From Crossiella equi (GTDB lineage: Bacteria > Actinomycetota > Actinomycetes > Mycobacteriales > Pseudonocardiaceae), in the NCBI RefSeq assembly GCF_017876755.1, contig NZ_JAGIOO010000001.1, positions 4,573,786 to 4,637,785 of the forward strand: a stretch of DNA of 64,000 nt. The letters run 5' to 3'. The notes under the pieces are model-generated. The model was not told the DNA's origin and searched no databases. It was given only the letters and a program-made list of their open reading frames with translations. Positions 1 through 8,316 of this stretch are shown piece by piece. How positions within the stretch are numbered: the stretch's first letter is position 1; every line of letters begins with the position of its first letter. Position numbers and translations under genes: made by a program.

Positions 1-1
1 C

Positions 2-1009
2 GGCGAATGGGCCAAGGACGGGCTGCTCGCGCTGTTCTTCTTCGTGGTCGGGCTGGAGCTCAAGCGCGAGCTGGTGGTCGGCGAGCTGGCCGACGTGCGC
101 ACCGCGCTGCTGCCGGTGATCGCCGCGCTCGGCGGCATGGTCGCCCCGGCCGCGCTGGCCTTCGTGCTCACCCTGGGCGTGCCCAACGCGGGCGGGGCCT
201 GGGCGATCCCGGTGGCCACCGACATCGCCTTCGCGCTCGGTGTGCTCGCGCTGACCGGATCCGGGCTGCCCAGCAGCGCGCGGATCTTCCTGCTCAGCCT
301 GGCCGTGGTGGACGACCTCGGCGCGATCCTGGTCATCGCGCTCGGCTTCACCAACACGTTCAACCTGCTCGCCTTCGGCGCGGCCGTGCTGCTGTGCCTG
401 CTCTACGCCTGGCTCCAGCACCGCCGGGTCACCAGCACCCTGCTCTACGTCCCGATCGCGCTGCTCACCTGGTACGCGGTACACGCGGCGGGCATCCACG
501 CCACGATCGCCGGGGTGGCGCTCGGCCTGCTCACCCGGGTGCGCCCGGACCCGTACGAGCGGGAGGCCCCGGCGCTGCGCCTGGAGCACCGCCTCCAGCC
601 GTGGTCGGCGGGCCTGGCCGTGCCGGTGTTCGCCCTGTTCGCCGCCGGGGTGCCGCTGGGCGCGGACGCGCTGCGCGCGCTCACCGAGGACCCGATCGCG
701 CTCGCGGTCATCGTGGGGCTGCTGGCGGGCAAGCTGATCGGCATCTTCGGCTTCTCCTTCCTCGCGGTGCAGTTCAAGATCGCCAGCAAGCCCTCGGACC
801 TGGCCTGGCGGGACATGGCCGCGGTGGCGATGCTCGGCGGCGTCGGGTTCACGGTCAGCCTGCTGATCGCCGAGCTGTCCCTGCCCGTCGCCGAGGCCGA
901 GGTGGCCAAGGCCGCGGTGCTGGTGGCCTCCGCGACCGCCGCGCTGCTGGCCGCGGTGATGTTGCTGCGCCGAAGCCGGGCACACCGGGATGCAGGAACT
1001 GTGGGCTGA
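2..1009 (+). CDS. nhaA: Na+/H+ antiporter NhaA (5' truncated by window edge)
   Basis: Integral membrane sodium/proton antiporter of the NhaA family. It exports Na+ in exchange for protons and contributes to pH and salt homeostasis. The reading frame is open from the first bases, so the N-terminus lies outside the window. Visible hallmarks are GLELKREL near the left edge, the pair of adjacent aspartates in VVDDLGAI (the family's ion-binding Asp-Asp) and a conserved lysine segment, GKLIGIFGF, in the C-terminal half. About 335 residues are present, most of them in hydrophobic helices. The stop lies 16 bases before the next start on the same strand. Identification is secure; only the start is missing. 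Confidence 0.95.
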   Translation, partial: GEWAKDGLLALFFFVVGLELKRELVVGELADVRTALLPVIAALGGMVAPAALAFVLTLGVPNAGGAWAIPVATDIAFALGVLALTGSGLPSSARIFLLSLAVVDDLGAILVIALGFTNTFNLLAFGAAVLLCLLYAWLQHRRVTSTLLYVPIALLTWYAVHAAGIHATIAGVALGLLTRVRPDPYEREAPALRLEHRLQPWSAGLAVPVFALFAAGVPLGADALRALTEDPIALAVIVGLLAGKLIGIFGFSFLAVQFKIASKPSDLAWRDMAAVAMLGGVGFTVSLLIAELSLPVAEAEVAKAAVLVASATAALLAAVMLLRRSRAHRDAGTVG

Positions 1010-1025
1010 GCGGCTGCATGGCACG

Positions 1026-1535
1026 ATGTCGGGCGTGAACAGCGCCCAGCGAAACGCCAACGGCAGTCCCGACGGCGCCGGGCTGCCGCCCGTTCCGTCC
1101 ATCCCGCTGTCGGACTACGAGGCCGAGCCCGGTGAGCAGACGATCGGTGGCCTGGTCCGCGAGGCGACCACCCACCTGTCGGTCCTGCTGCGCAGCGAGC
1201 TCGAGCTGGCCAAGGCGGAGCTGGGCGCGGAGGTGAAGAAGGGGCTCAAGGGCTCCGTCTACTTCATCCTCGCGGTGGCGGTGCTGGCCTTCAGCATGTT
1301 CTTCCTGTTCTTCACCTTCGGCGAGCTGCTGTCGGTGTGGCTGCCGCGCTGGGCGGGCTTCGGCATCGTGTTCCTGCTGATGCTCGTCACCGCGGGCCTG
1401 CTGGGCTTCCTCGGCTACCGCCGGGTGCGCACGATCCGCGGCCCGCAGCGCACGATCGAGACCCTCAAGGACGCGGGTCAGGTCATCCCGCGCCGCAGTG
1501 CCCCGGCCGAGGAAGAACCGGCCAAGACCGCCTAG
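1026..1535 (+). CDS. Phage-holin-superfamily (DUF1469-like) membrane protein
   Basis: Small actinobacterial membrane protein of the holin-superfamily 6 / DUF1469 type. An amphipathic segment rich in Glu, Leu and Ala (LLRSELELAKAEL) precedes two hydrophobic helices at roughly residues 75-100 and 110-135, and the tail is charged and ends in EEEPAKTA. Its biochemical role is unknown. The same kind of protein lies beside marP in mycobacteria, so it belongs to the conserved neighbourhood rather than to a prophage. The start is uncertain: ATG 1026 and GTG 1035 are both possible, and neither has a clear ribosome binding site. It converges on marP with one base between the stops. Confidence 0.8.
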   Translation: MSGVNSAQRNANGSPDGAGLPPVPSIPLSDYEAEPGEQTIGGLVREATTHLSVLLRSELELAKAELGAEVKKGLKGSVYFILAVAVLAFSMFFLFFTFGELLSVWLPRWAGFGIVFLLMLVTAGLLGFLGYRRVRTIRGPQRTIETLKDAGQVIPRRSAPAEEEPAKTA

Positions 1536-1536
1536 C

Positions 1537-2721
1537 TCAACGCGCGCAGGCCCCGGTCGAGACCTTCCTGGTCAGGCCGGGGGCCGCGCGCACCTCGTCG
1601 GCGACCTCGTCCGCGGTGAGCACGAACCCGGTCTCCTGGTCGTCCACGGCCGCGCCGAAGACCACACCGACGACCCGGCCCTGCGGGTCGACCAGCGGGC
1701 CGCCGGAGTTGCCGCTGCGCACGGTGCCGCGCACGGTGTAGACGTCGCGGGTGACCGTGCGGGACTCGTAGATGTCCGGGCCGCGCAGCTGGATGCGGTC
1801 GCGCACGCGGGCCGCGGTCGCGGTGTACGGGCCGTCCAGCGGGTAGCCGAGCACGATGCCGTCCTGGCCGGACCTGGCGTCCTCGGGCGCGAAGGACAGC
1901 GCCGGCGCGGTCAGGTCGGGCACGTCCAGCACCGCGAGGTCGGTCTGCGGGTCGTAGAGCACCACGGTGGCGTCGAACTGCCCGCGCCCGACCTCCACGG
2001 CCACGGTGTCCGCACCTGCCACGACGTGCGCGTTCGTCATGACCTTGCCCCGGGACACCACGAAGCCGGTGCCCTCCAGGGCCCGCGCGCACGAGGAGGC
2101 CTGGGCGCGCACCTTGAGCACGCTGGCGCGCAGCTGACCGGCGACCGGGCTGGTGGCCAGCGCGCCGTCGGCCGGGCCCACGTCGGTGCGCGGGGTGGAG
2201 CTGAACGGGTCGAGCAGCGCCGGGAAGCCGGAGACGTTGAGCAGGCGCCGCAGCTCGCCGGAGAGGTCCTTGCCCGCCTGCGGCATGATCTCGTCCACGG
2301 TGCCGAGCACGGCCGAGCCGCGCACCGCCGAGCTGAGCCCGGGCAGGCCCGCGACCGAGGTCAGCGGCACCGCGAGCAGCCAGGCCACCACGAACACCAC
2401 CGCGCCCTGCACGACCGCGCCCAGGGTGTTGTCCAGCCAGACGATCCGGGTGTGGTTGATCTTCTCGCGGATCGGCCTGCCGATGAGCACGCCGAGGGTC
2501 TCGCCGAGGATCGCGAGCAGCACGATGGTGGCCACCAGCACGACCACCCGCACGGTGACGTTGGTGAACTGCGCGACCACGACGGGGGCGACCACCAGGC
2601 CCAGGAGCGCACCGCCGAGCGCGCCCAGGATCGCGGGCGCGGCGATGATCACGCCCTGCCTGGCACCGGAGAGTGCTGCCACGAACGCCAGCAGCACCAC
2701 CAGGAGGTCGACCCAGTTCAC
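1537..2721 (-). CDS. marP: Membrane-anchored periplasmic serine protease MarP
   Basis: Trypsin-like protease tethered by a four-helix CvpA-like membrane domain. In mycobacteria MarP is needed for acid resistance and acts in the periplasm. Here 394 residues carry hydrophobic helices in the first ~120, a linker, then a chymotrypsin-fold protease. The catalytic triad can be placed at His232 (TNAHVV), Asp261 (TDLAVL) and Ser339 (GNSGGPL). Cys211 and Cys392 sit where MarP has its redox-sensitive disulfide. Length, triad spacing and cysteines match the family closely. The GTG start overlaps the NUDIX stop by four bases (GTGA), so it is the last gene of a coupled nth-tlpA-nudix-marP operon. Confidence 0.95.
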   Translation of the reverse strand: MNWVDLLVVLLAFVAALSGARQGVIIAAPAILGALGGALLGLVVAPVVVAQFTNVTVRVVVLVATIVLLAILGETLGVLIGRPIREKINHTRIVWLDNTLGAVVQGAVVFVVAWLLAVPLTSVAGLPGLSSAVRGSAVLGTVDEIMPQAGKDLSGELRRLLNVSGFPALLDPFSSTPRTDVGPADGALATSPVAGQLRASVLKVRAQASSCARALEGTGFVVSRGKVMTNAHVVAGADTVAVEVGRGQFDATVVLYDPQTDLAVLDVPDLTAPALSFAPEDARSGQDGIVLGYPLDGPYTATAARVRDRIQLRGPDIYESRTVTRDVYTVRGTVRSGNSGGPLVDPQGRVVGVVFGAAVDDQETGFVLTADEVADEVRAAPGLTRKVSTGACAR

Positions 2722-3419
2722 ACGTTCTCCTCGCCTGCCAGCTGCTCGACGGCCCGCCAGGACGCCTCAAGATCTCGGACGTCCTTCTGGTCCCACGGTT
2801 GCTCCCAGCCTGCCAGCCGGATCACCCCGGACAGCAGCCCGGCGGTGAATCCCCAGACCAGCATGCCCGGCACGGCGAAGGCCGGACCGAGCCAGCCGGA
2901 GCTGTGCCGCACGCGGAAGCGGTTGGCCGGGTCGGCCAGGTAGGAGATGGGCACCCGGGCCACCGCGGCGGTCTCGTTGAAGTCCACCGGCGCCACCGGG
3001 CCCGGCCGCTCCCAGTACCCGAGCACCGAGGTGACCAGGAAGCTGGACGGGGTGATGAACAGCTCGGGCAGCAGGGCCACCGGGCGAACGCTCTCCGGCA
3101 GCACCCCGCACTCCTCCTGCGCCTCGCGCAGCGCCGCGTCCACCACGCCGTCGTCGGTCGGGTCGACCGCGCCGCCGGGGAAGCTGACCTGGCCCGCGTG
3201 CGAGCTGAGGGTGTCCGCACGGCGCAGCAGCAGCACGTCCGGGCCGCTGCCGGGGCGTTCCTCACCGAACAGGATCAGCACCGCCGCGCGGCGCATGTCC
3301 GGGGTGACCGGCGGGTTGTACTTGGTGAACGCCGAGGCGTCGATGTCGCGGGTGCTCTTGACCAGCGGGCTGAGCCAGTCGGGCAGCTCGGCCGGGTCGA
3401 CCAGCGGTCCGTGTGTCAT
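2718..3419 (-). CDS. NUDIX hydrolase, CoA-pyrophosphatase (NudL-like)
   Basis: Soluble NUDIX phosphohydrolase of 233 residues, of the type annotated as coenzyme A diphosphatase. The NUDIX box is visible from about residue 85: GGAVDPTDDG followed by LREAQEECGV, with the REAQEECG metal-binding core intact; an Asp stands where the first acidic residue of the motif is usually Glu. Substrate is inferred from the family and not shown by the sequence. The ATG start overlaps the upstream thioredoxin-like stop by four bases and its TGA overlaps the marP start. It therefore sits inside a translationally coupled operon that is also conserved in mycobacteria. Confidence 0.88.
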   Translation of the reverse strand: MTHGPLVDPAELPDWLSPLVKSTRDIDASAFTKYNPPVTPDMRRAAVLILFGEERPGSGPDVLLLRRADTLSSHAGQVSFPGGAVDPTDDGVVDAALREAQEECGVLPESVRPVALLPELFITPSSFLVTSVLGYWERPGPVAPVDFNETAAVARVPISYLADPANRFRVRHSSGWLGPAFAVPGMLVWGFTAGLLSGVIRLAGWEQPWDQKDVRDLEASWRAVEQLAGEENV

Positions 3420-4045
3420 TTTGGGCCCCCCAGGTTGTCGGCGACCGCGGTGCGCACCTGGTCGACCGAGGTGAACACCAGCGGGTTGGTGATTCTGCGG
3501 ACCTCGCCGTCCGGGCGGACGAGGTAGGAGGCGGGCAGCGCGGGTGGGACGCGCAGGGCGGCCTGGGCGGCCCCGTCCACATCGGCCACCACGGGCAGGC
3601 GCACGCCCAGCTCGGCGAGCAGCTCCAGCCCGGCCGCGCGGCCGTCGTTGCGGACCTGGAGGCCCAGCACGGGCACCGCGCCCTCGCTCCGGGCGTAGGC
3701 GTCCAGCGCGGGCAGCTCGTCGCGGCACGGCGCGCACCAGGTGGCCCACACGTTGACCAGCACGGCCTTGCCGCCGAGCGCGGGACCGAGCGCGACGGTC
3801 TCACCGGTGCCCAGGCAGGGCACCCGGACCTCGGCCAGCTGGGCCACCACGCTGTCCGTGGCACCGGGCCGCGGGCATGGGCCGAGCTGGGCCTTCGCCC
3901 GCAGCGGCGCCAGGTCCGGTTCCGGCCGCACGGTCTCGGTGCCGCTGCTGACAGGCGGGACCTGCGAGCCGCGCGGCCACAGCGCGACGATCGCGGCCAC
4001 CGCGAGGACCACGACCAGCACGAACCACCGCACGCGGGGGATCAC
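3416..4045 (-). CDS. Membrane-anchored thioredoxin-like protein (TlpA/ResA family)
   Basis: Extracytoplasmic thiol-disulfide oxidoreductase of 209 residues. A single N-terminal hydrophobic helix ([17 protein letters not shown]) anchors it to the membrane outside face. A thioredoxin fold follows, with the active-site motif WCAPC in [12 protein letters not shown] and a conserved cis-proline region ([10 protein letters not shown]). Two additional cysteines before the fold (GPCPRP and VPCLG) could form a second disulfide. It probably reduces or shuffles disulfides in exported proteins such as c-type cytochromes, and MarP, which has a structural disulfide, is encoded in the same operon. The GTG start (4045) overlaps the nth stop by four bases and its stop overlaps the NUDIX start likewise. 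Confidence 0.88.
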   Translation of the reverse strand: MIPRVRWFVLVVVLAVAAIVALWPRGSQVPPVSSGTETVRPEPDLAPLRAKAQLGPCPRPGATDSVVAQLAEVRVPCLGTGETVALGPALGGKAVLVNVWATWCAPCRDELPALDAYARSEGAVPVLGLQVRNDGRAAGLELLAELGVRLPVVADVDGAAQAALRVPPALPASYLVRPDGEVRRITNPLVFTSVDQVRTAVADNLGGPK

Positions 4046-4806
4046 CGGCGGGCACCCGCCTCGGCGCTCTTGGGCGCGCGCAGCTGCTCGGCCAGCGCCA
4101 GCAGGTGCGGGGCCTCCACTCCCTTGACCAGCTCGGCGGCCTTCACCGGGTCCAGCTCGCCCTCGCCGTAGGAGGGGCACTCCCGGGCCAGGTAGCAGGC
4201 CCCGCAGGCGGGCTTGCGGGCGTGGCAGACCCGCCGTCCGTGGTGGATGACGCGCTGGGACAGCGGCGTCCAGTCCTTGCGCTCGACCAGGGCGCCGATG
4301 GCGTGCTCGACCTTGACCGGGTCGGTCTCGGTGGTCCAGCCCCAGCGGCGGACCAGGCGGCCGAAGTGGGTGTCCACGGTGATGCCGGGCAGGCCGAAGG
4401 CCTCGCCGAGGATGACGTTGGCGGTCTTGCGGCCCACCCCGGGCAGCTCGACCAGCTGCTCCAGCGTGCCGGGCACCTGGCCGTCGTGGCGCTCGACCAG
4501 CGCCGCGCCCATGCCCATGATCGAGGTGGCCTTGTTCCGGAAGAAGCCGGTCGGCCGGATGTACTCCTCCAGCTCGGCGCGGTCGGCCCCGGCGTAGTCG
4601 GCGGCCGTGCGGTACCGGGCGAACAGTGCCGGGGTGACCTCGTTCACACGTTTGTCCGTGCACTGGGCGGACAGGATGACCGCGACGGCCAGCTCCAGCG
4701 GGTTGGTGAAGTCGAGCTCGCAGTCGGCGTCCGGGTAACCCGCGGCGAGCGCCCGCACGACACGCCGGACCCGTCGAACCAACGCCAGCCGGGATACCTC
4801 TGCCAC
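4042..4806 (-). CDS. nth: Endonuclease III (DNA glycosylase/AP lyase)
   Basis: Base-excision repair enzyme that removes oxidised pyrimidines and cleaves abasic sites. The 254 residues show the helix-hairpin-helix [13 protein letters not shown] with the catalytic lysine, the downstream VDTH with the catalytic aspartate, and a C-terminal iron-sulfur cluster motif with Cys spacing 6-2-5 ([17 protein letters not shown]). All key residues are present. The start is GTG. It is the first gene of the coupled operon with tlpA, nudix and marP, and is transcribed divergently from the small membrane protein and crp. Confidence 0.95.
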   Translation of the reverse strand: MAEVSRLALVRRVRRVVRALAAGYPDADCELDFTNPLELAVAVILSAQCTDKRVNEVTPALFARYRTAADYAGADRAELEEYIRPTGFFRNKATSIMGMGAALVERHDGQVPGTLEQLVELPGVGRKTANVILGEAFGLPGITVDTHFGRLVRRWGWTTETDPVKVEHAIGALVERKDWTPLSQRVIHHGRRVCHARKPACGACYLARECPSYGEGELDPVKAAELVKGVEAPHLLALAEQLRAPKSAEAGARR

Positions 4807-4879
4807 CCCATCAGCCTACGGACTGGCCCCGAAGGTGTTGACGCCTGACGGGGACCCCGGTTGTGCTCACGGAGGGTGT

Positions 4880-5155
4880 ATGGGTCACTATCGGCAGACC
4901 ATGGCTGCTTGGTTTGTACTCGTCGTCCCACTCATCGTGATGTTCTTCGCGCTCTTCATGGAACGCGTGGAAGACCGGCTCCGGCACGTCGCCGTGCAGG
5001 AGGACGAGGTCGAGGAGTTCCTGGAGAAGGCTCGCCCCGACGAGGTGCGCGCTCTCTACGGGCACGGCATCGGTCGGGCACTCGAACTTTTCCGGCTCCG
5101 CAGGCTCGGCGGACGGGTCACGCGCAAGCCGCGCCGTGTCCGCAGCCGCCCTTAG
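4880..5155 (+). CDS. Small conserved membrane protein between nth and crp
   Basis: A 91-residue protein of unknown function. One strong transmembrane helix lies at roughly residues 8-26 (MAAWFVLVVPLIVMFFALF). It is followed by an acidic, probably helical stretch (EEFLEKARPDEV) and a strongly basic tail (RRLGGRVTRKPRRVRSRP) likely to be cytoplasmic. ATG 4880 is chosen because a good ribosome binding site GGAGGG ends four bases before it; the frame stays open to 4835. A membrane protein also occupies this position beside crp in mycobacteria, supporting a real, conserved gene. Confidence 0.75.
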   Translation: MGHYRQTMAAWFVLVVPLIVMFFALFMERVEDRLRHVAVQEDEVEEFLEKARPDEVRALYGHGIGRALELFRLRRLGGRVTRKPRRVRSRP

Positions 5156-5264
5156 CCGGGTGAAGTCCTAGACTGCTCGGAGTGATCGGCGGCACGTCGA
5201 CGTGGCCCGCTCCAGTGGCTTCGACGAGAACACGTGACTGTCGCGTCTCGACAGGAGGGACGAG

Positions 5265-5939
5265 GTGGACGAGACCCTGGCCCGCGCGGGCATCTTCCAG
5301 GGCGTGGATCCGAGTGCCGCTGAGGCGCTGGCTAGCTCTTTGGAGTCGGTGGACTTCCCGCGCAGCCATGTGATCTTCGCGGAAGGAGAGCCCGGCGACC
5401 GGCTGTACATCCTGCAGTCGGGGAAGGTGAAGCTCGGGCGCAAGTCGCCGGACGGCAGGGAGAACCTGCTGGCCATCATGGGGCCTTCCGACATGTTCGG
5501 TGAGATGTCCATCTTCGATCCGGGACCGAGGACTTCCACGGCCACCACGGTGACCGAGGTGCGTGCGCTGACCATGGACCGGCCGGCGCTGCGCGAGTGG
5601 ATCAACAAGCGACCCGAGATCGCGGAGCAGCTGCTCCGGGTGCTGGCGAGAAGGCTGCGCCGGACGAACAACATGCTGGCCGACCTCATCTTCACGGACG
5701 TGCCCGGCCGGGTTGCCAAGGCGTTGTTGCAGTTCGCGCAGCGTTTCGGCAGCCAGGAGGGTGGTCTGCTCCGGGTCACGCACGACCTGACCCAGGAGGA
5801 GATCGCGCAGTTCGTCGGCGCCTCGCGGGAGACCGTGAACAAGGCGCTGGCCGACTTCGCACACCGCGGGTGGCTGCGGCTGGAAGGCAAGAGCGTGCTG
5901 ATCCTCGACCCGGAGCGGATGGCTCGCCGGGCGCGGTAG
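5265..5939 (+). CDS. crp: CRP/FNR-family cAMP-responsive global regulator
   Basis: Transcription factor with an N-terminal cyclic-nucleotide-binding beta barrel and a C-terminal winged helix. The 224 residues equal the length of the M. tuberculosis Crp. The phosphate-binding cassette reads [15 protein letters not shown], with the Glu and Arg expected to contact cAMP. The recognition helix lies in [19 protein letters not shown]. The expected DNA target is TGTGA-N6-TCACA, and a near match lies ahead of ponA2 in this window. The GTG start has a good ribosome binding site (AGGAGG, nine bases upstream). A strong hairpin terminator follows, so it is probably monocistronic. Confidence 0.95.
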   Translation: MDETLARAGIFQGVDPSAAEALASSLESVDFPRSHVIFAEGEPGDRLYILQSGKVKLGRKSPDGRENLLAIMGPSDMFGEMSIFDPGPRTSTATTVTEVRALTMDRPALREWINKRPEIAEQLLRVLARRLRRTNNMLADLIFTDVPGRVAKALLQFAQRFGSQEGGLLRVTHDLTQEEIAQFVGASRETVNKALADFAHRGWLRLEGKSVLILDPERMARRAR

Positions 5940-5952
5940 GCGCGGAAGCAAG

Positions 5953-6008
5953 ACACAACAGGAGGCTGGACGCCGCCCCCGACGCGGCGCGCCAGCCTCC
6001 TGTTGTGT
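5953..6008 (+). terminator. Strong hairpin terminator downstream of crp
   Basis: A perfect 17-base-pair inverted repeat (arms 5953-5969 and 5992-6008) begins 14 bases after the crp stop. The 22-base loop contains a further six-base GC stem (CGCCGC with GCGGCG). There is no long T run, as is usual in high-GC actinomycetes. Confidence 0.85.
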
Positions 6009-6330
6009 GCGCGGCCAATCCCCCGACCGGCCACGCGTCCCTCTGATCCGGCCCCGACCCGGTCACCAGAGGAAATCACGTTCGATTGTGAACCATGCCT
6101 CTATGAGACGGCGGCGCAGGCCGTCCATGACGCGCTCATTGCCAACAGTGCGTCTTCCTGGGCTTTTGTACAACCCGCATCACCCTCAAGGACGGCGTTC
6201 TTCCCCGCGAAGTTGCGTGGATTCACCCGATAACCGCAACTTCGTTACCCAATCGTGACGCTCCGTGTGGTGACCAAGGGCACCGCGAAATAACTGGTAC
6301 CCGCGTACCAAAGCTGACAGACTGGTACAC
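6009..6330. other. Gene-free interval between crp and the MFS transporter
   Basis: This 322-base interval is less GC-rich than its surroundings. Short open frames on the plus strand (around 6003-6258) lack ribosome binding sites and have no protein-like composition, so none is called. Its right end holds the promoter and candidate operator of the MFS gene. Confidence 0.5.
6293..6328 (+). promoter_or_regulatory. Direct repeat and inverted repeat in front of MFS gene
   Basis: ACTGGTAC occurs twice, at 6293-6300 and 6321-6328, the second copy ending two bases before the ATG. The first copy is part of the inverted repeat GGTAC-CCGC-GTACC (6296-6309). This is a plausible repressor site for the transporter; the regulator is not identifiable locally. 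Confidence 0.45.
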
Positions 6331-7605
6331 ATGTCCCAGTCTGTTTCCCTCGCGTCCTACCGCGCGGCCCTGAGCACCCCGGCAGCCCGGCTTCCGGTGC
6401 TCGCCGCCCTGCTCGGGCGGCTCCCGGTCGCGATGGTCGGTCTGGCGCTCATGCTCTACGTCCAGCTCACCACCGGCTCCTTCGGCGCGGCCGGTGCCGT
6501 CTCGGCCGGTGCCCTGACCGGTGTCGCCATCGGCTCGGTCGTGCAGGGCCGCCTGGTCGACCGCCTCGGCCCGACCCGCGTGCTGCTCACCGCCGCCGCG
6601 CTGTTCTCCGTGTTCGTGGCGCTCGGCATCACCGCCGTGGAGAGCGGTGCGCCGGTGTGGCTGATGGCCCTGATCGCGCTCGCGCTCGGCACCACCCAGC
6701 CCTCGGTCAGCTCCTCCTCGCGGAGCCTGTGGGCCCGCCTGGTGCCGCCGGGCCCGACCCGGCAGGCCGCGTACTCCTACGAGGCCATCAGCATGGAGGT
6801 CTTCTTCATCCTGGGCCCGGGTCTGGCCGGTCTGCTGACCGCGGCCATGCCGTGGGCGGGCACCGGCGTGCTGGTCGGCTCGGTGTCGATGGTCGTCGGC
6901 GCGGTCGGCTTCGCGCTGACCCCGGCGGTGCGCGCCTGGCGCGAGCCCGCCGAGCCGCAGGCCGTCCGGCCGAGCATGTTCGGGGTGCTCACCCCGGCCA
7001 TGCGCACGGTGGCCCTGGCGGCGTTCGGCTTCGGCATCACCATCGGCTTCGTCGAGGTCGCGGTCCCGGCGGCGGCCACCCAGGCCGGTCACCAGTCCAT
7101 CGGCGGCCTGCTGCTGAGCCTGTGGTCGATCAGCTCGGTCGCGGCGGGCGTGCTCTACGGCATGCGCCCGTTCCCGCGCCCGATGTACCTGCGGCTGCCC
7201 GCGCTGATCGCCGGGTTCTCGGGCCTGATCCTCATCCTGGCCTTCCAGAGCACCCTGATCGGCCTGGCCATCGGGCTGCTGGTCGTCGGCACGCTGATCA
7301 CCCCGCAGGCCACGGCCCACTCGATCGCGGTCGAGGAGGTCGCCCCGGCGGGCAGCTCGACCGAGGCCTTCGGCTGGGTGATCACCGCGGTGACCCTCGG
7401 CCTGGCCGCGGGCCAGGGCGCCAGCGGCCAGCTGATCGAGCTGTCCGGCCCGTGGCTGGCCTTCGTCGCCTCGACCGTGGCCGGTCTGCTGATCGCCACC
7501 GTGGTGTGGTTCCGCCGCCACACGGTGCGCGACGCGCTGCCCGCGGTGTCCCCGGCGGACTGCGCCGTGGAGACCGCCGACCTCACCGCAGCAGCACGGG
7601 CCTGA
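6331..7605 (+). CDS. Major facilitator superfamily transporter (efflux-type)
   Basis: Twelve-helix MFS permease of 424 residues, probably a proton-driven drug or metabolite exporter. The loop between helices 2 and 3 carries the MFS signature-like GRLVDRLGPTRVLL. Hydrophobic segments recur throughout, with a hydrophilic central loop (around residues 205-225, RAWREPAEPQAVRPS) dividing the two halves. A second, similarly sized MFS protein of the same general type is encoded at 29755. The substrate cannot be inferred. ATG 6331 has no clear ribosome binding site, and a repeat-rich candidate operator abuts it. It overlaps the convergent gene by 23 bases. Confidence 0.88.
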   Translation: MSQSVSLASYRAALSTPAARLPVLAALLGRLPVAMVGLALMLYVQLTTGSFGAAGAVSAGALTGVAIGSVVQGRLVDRLGPTRVLLTAAALFSVFVALGITAVESGAPVWLMALIALALGTTQPSVSSSSRSLWARLVPPGPTRQAAYSYEAISMEVFFILGPGLAGLLTAAMPWAGTGVLVGSVSMVVGAVGFALTPAVRAWREPAEPQAVRPSMFGVLTPAMRTVALAAFGFGITIGFVEVAVPAAATQAGHQSIGGLLLSLWSISSVAAGVLYGMRPFPRPMYLRLPALIAGFSGLILILAFQSTLIGLAIGLLVVGTLITPQATAHSIAVEEVAPAGSSTEAFGWVITAVTLGLAAGQGASGQLIELSGPWLAFVASTVAGLLIATVVWFRRHTVRDALPAVSPADCAVETADLTAAARA

Positions 7606-8221
7606 CCCACACCAGCGTCACCTCCGCGGTGACGCTGTAGGCCTTGAGCTGGAACTTCTCCCCGGCCCCGACCGGCACCTCGAGCACCTCGGTCTTGCCC
7701 TTGAGCACGGTCACGGTCTTCAGGACCTTCCCGGACTCGCCGAGCACCTCGAAGGTGCCGGTCGAGTCCGGGGGTGCGCTGTCCTCCAGGCCGACCGTCG
7801 CGCGGAAGGCACGCCGGTCGTTGGGCATCGTGTAGCGCTCCGCGGCCGAGACGCCCCTGCGCAGCGACACCCCCGCCGCGACCTGCTCGGTCTGCTCGGC
7901 CACCCGGTAGTCGGCGTACTGGAACGCCCTGGCCCCGGTCGGCGCCAGCTCGCGCAGCGACAGCGCGTCGGTGCCGACCGACTTGGGCAGCGCGCTGCTC
8001 GGGACGGTCGTGGTGGCCTGCGCCCGGGTGGTCACGGCCGGGCTGGTCGGGGTCACCGTCACGTAGACCGTCTCGGTCTTCGCCGGCTCCTGGCCCCGGT
8101 ACTGGAGCAGGCCGGTGAGCAGGCCGCCGCCGGTGGTCACCAGCGTGCCGAGCAGGGCTCCCGCGGCCGTCAGCAGGGCCGCGACGACCACCGGGTCGCG
8201 TTTCTTCTTCTCCGTCGCCAT
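7583..8221 (-). CDS. Membrane-anchored extracytoplasmic protein of unknown function
   Basis: Protein of 212 residues with a short basic N-terminus (EKKKRD), one hydrophobic anchor helix at about residues 11-38 and a Thr/Ser/Pro-rich linker (TPTSPAVTTRAQATTTVPSS). A beta-rich C-terminal domain of about 120 residues lies outside the membrane. The C-terminal part (GLEDSAPPDSTGTFEVLG, then KVLKTVTVLKG) resembles NPCBM-like galactose-binding domains found in secreted sugar-binding proteins; this is a pattern judgement only. It converges on the MFS gene with a 23-base overlap. Confidence 0.7.
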   Translation of the reverse strand: MATEKKKRDPVVVAALLTAAGALLGTLVTTGGGLLTGLLQYRGQEPAKTETVYVTVTPTSPAVTTRAQATTTVPSSALPKSVGTDALSLRELAPTGARAFQYADYRVAEQTEQVAAGVSLRRGVSAAERYTMPNDRRAFRATVGLEDSAPPDSTGTFEVLGESGKVLKTVTVLKGKTEVLEVPVGAGEKFQLKAYSVTAEVTLVWVRPVLLR

Positions 8222-8304
8222 GCCTCGCCTGTAGGACTCCGGGCCTCGCTCGTTACGGGGTGTGCGGGATCGATGACGGTCCGAGAACTGTCGGTGCCCG
8301 CGGC

Positions 8305-8310
8305 TAGGTT
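8305..8310 (+). promoter_or_regulatory. -10 box for leaderless clamp-like gene
   Basis: TAGGTT ends six bases before the ATG at 8317, so transcription should begin at or next to the start codon. No ribosome binding site is present, consistent with leaderless translation. Confidence 0.6.
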
Positions 8311-8316
8311 CCGGCC

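Noticed and set aside
1026-1535. Prophage holin
   Set aside because: No other phage genes occur nearby and the protein is a conserved neighbour of marP in actinobacteria.
1498-2943. 481-codon plus-strand frame opposite marP
   Set aside because: His/Gly/Arg-rich shadow of the marP codon pattern with no recognisable domain; marP itself has an intact catalytic triad.
6003-6258. Two short plus-strand frames after crp
   Set aside because: They begin within the terminator hairpin and lack ribosome binding sites; no protein family features.
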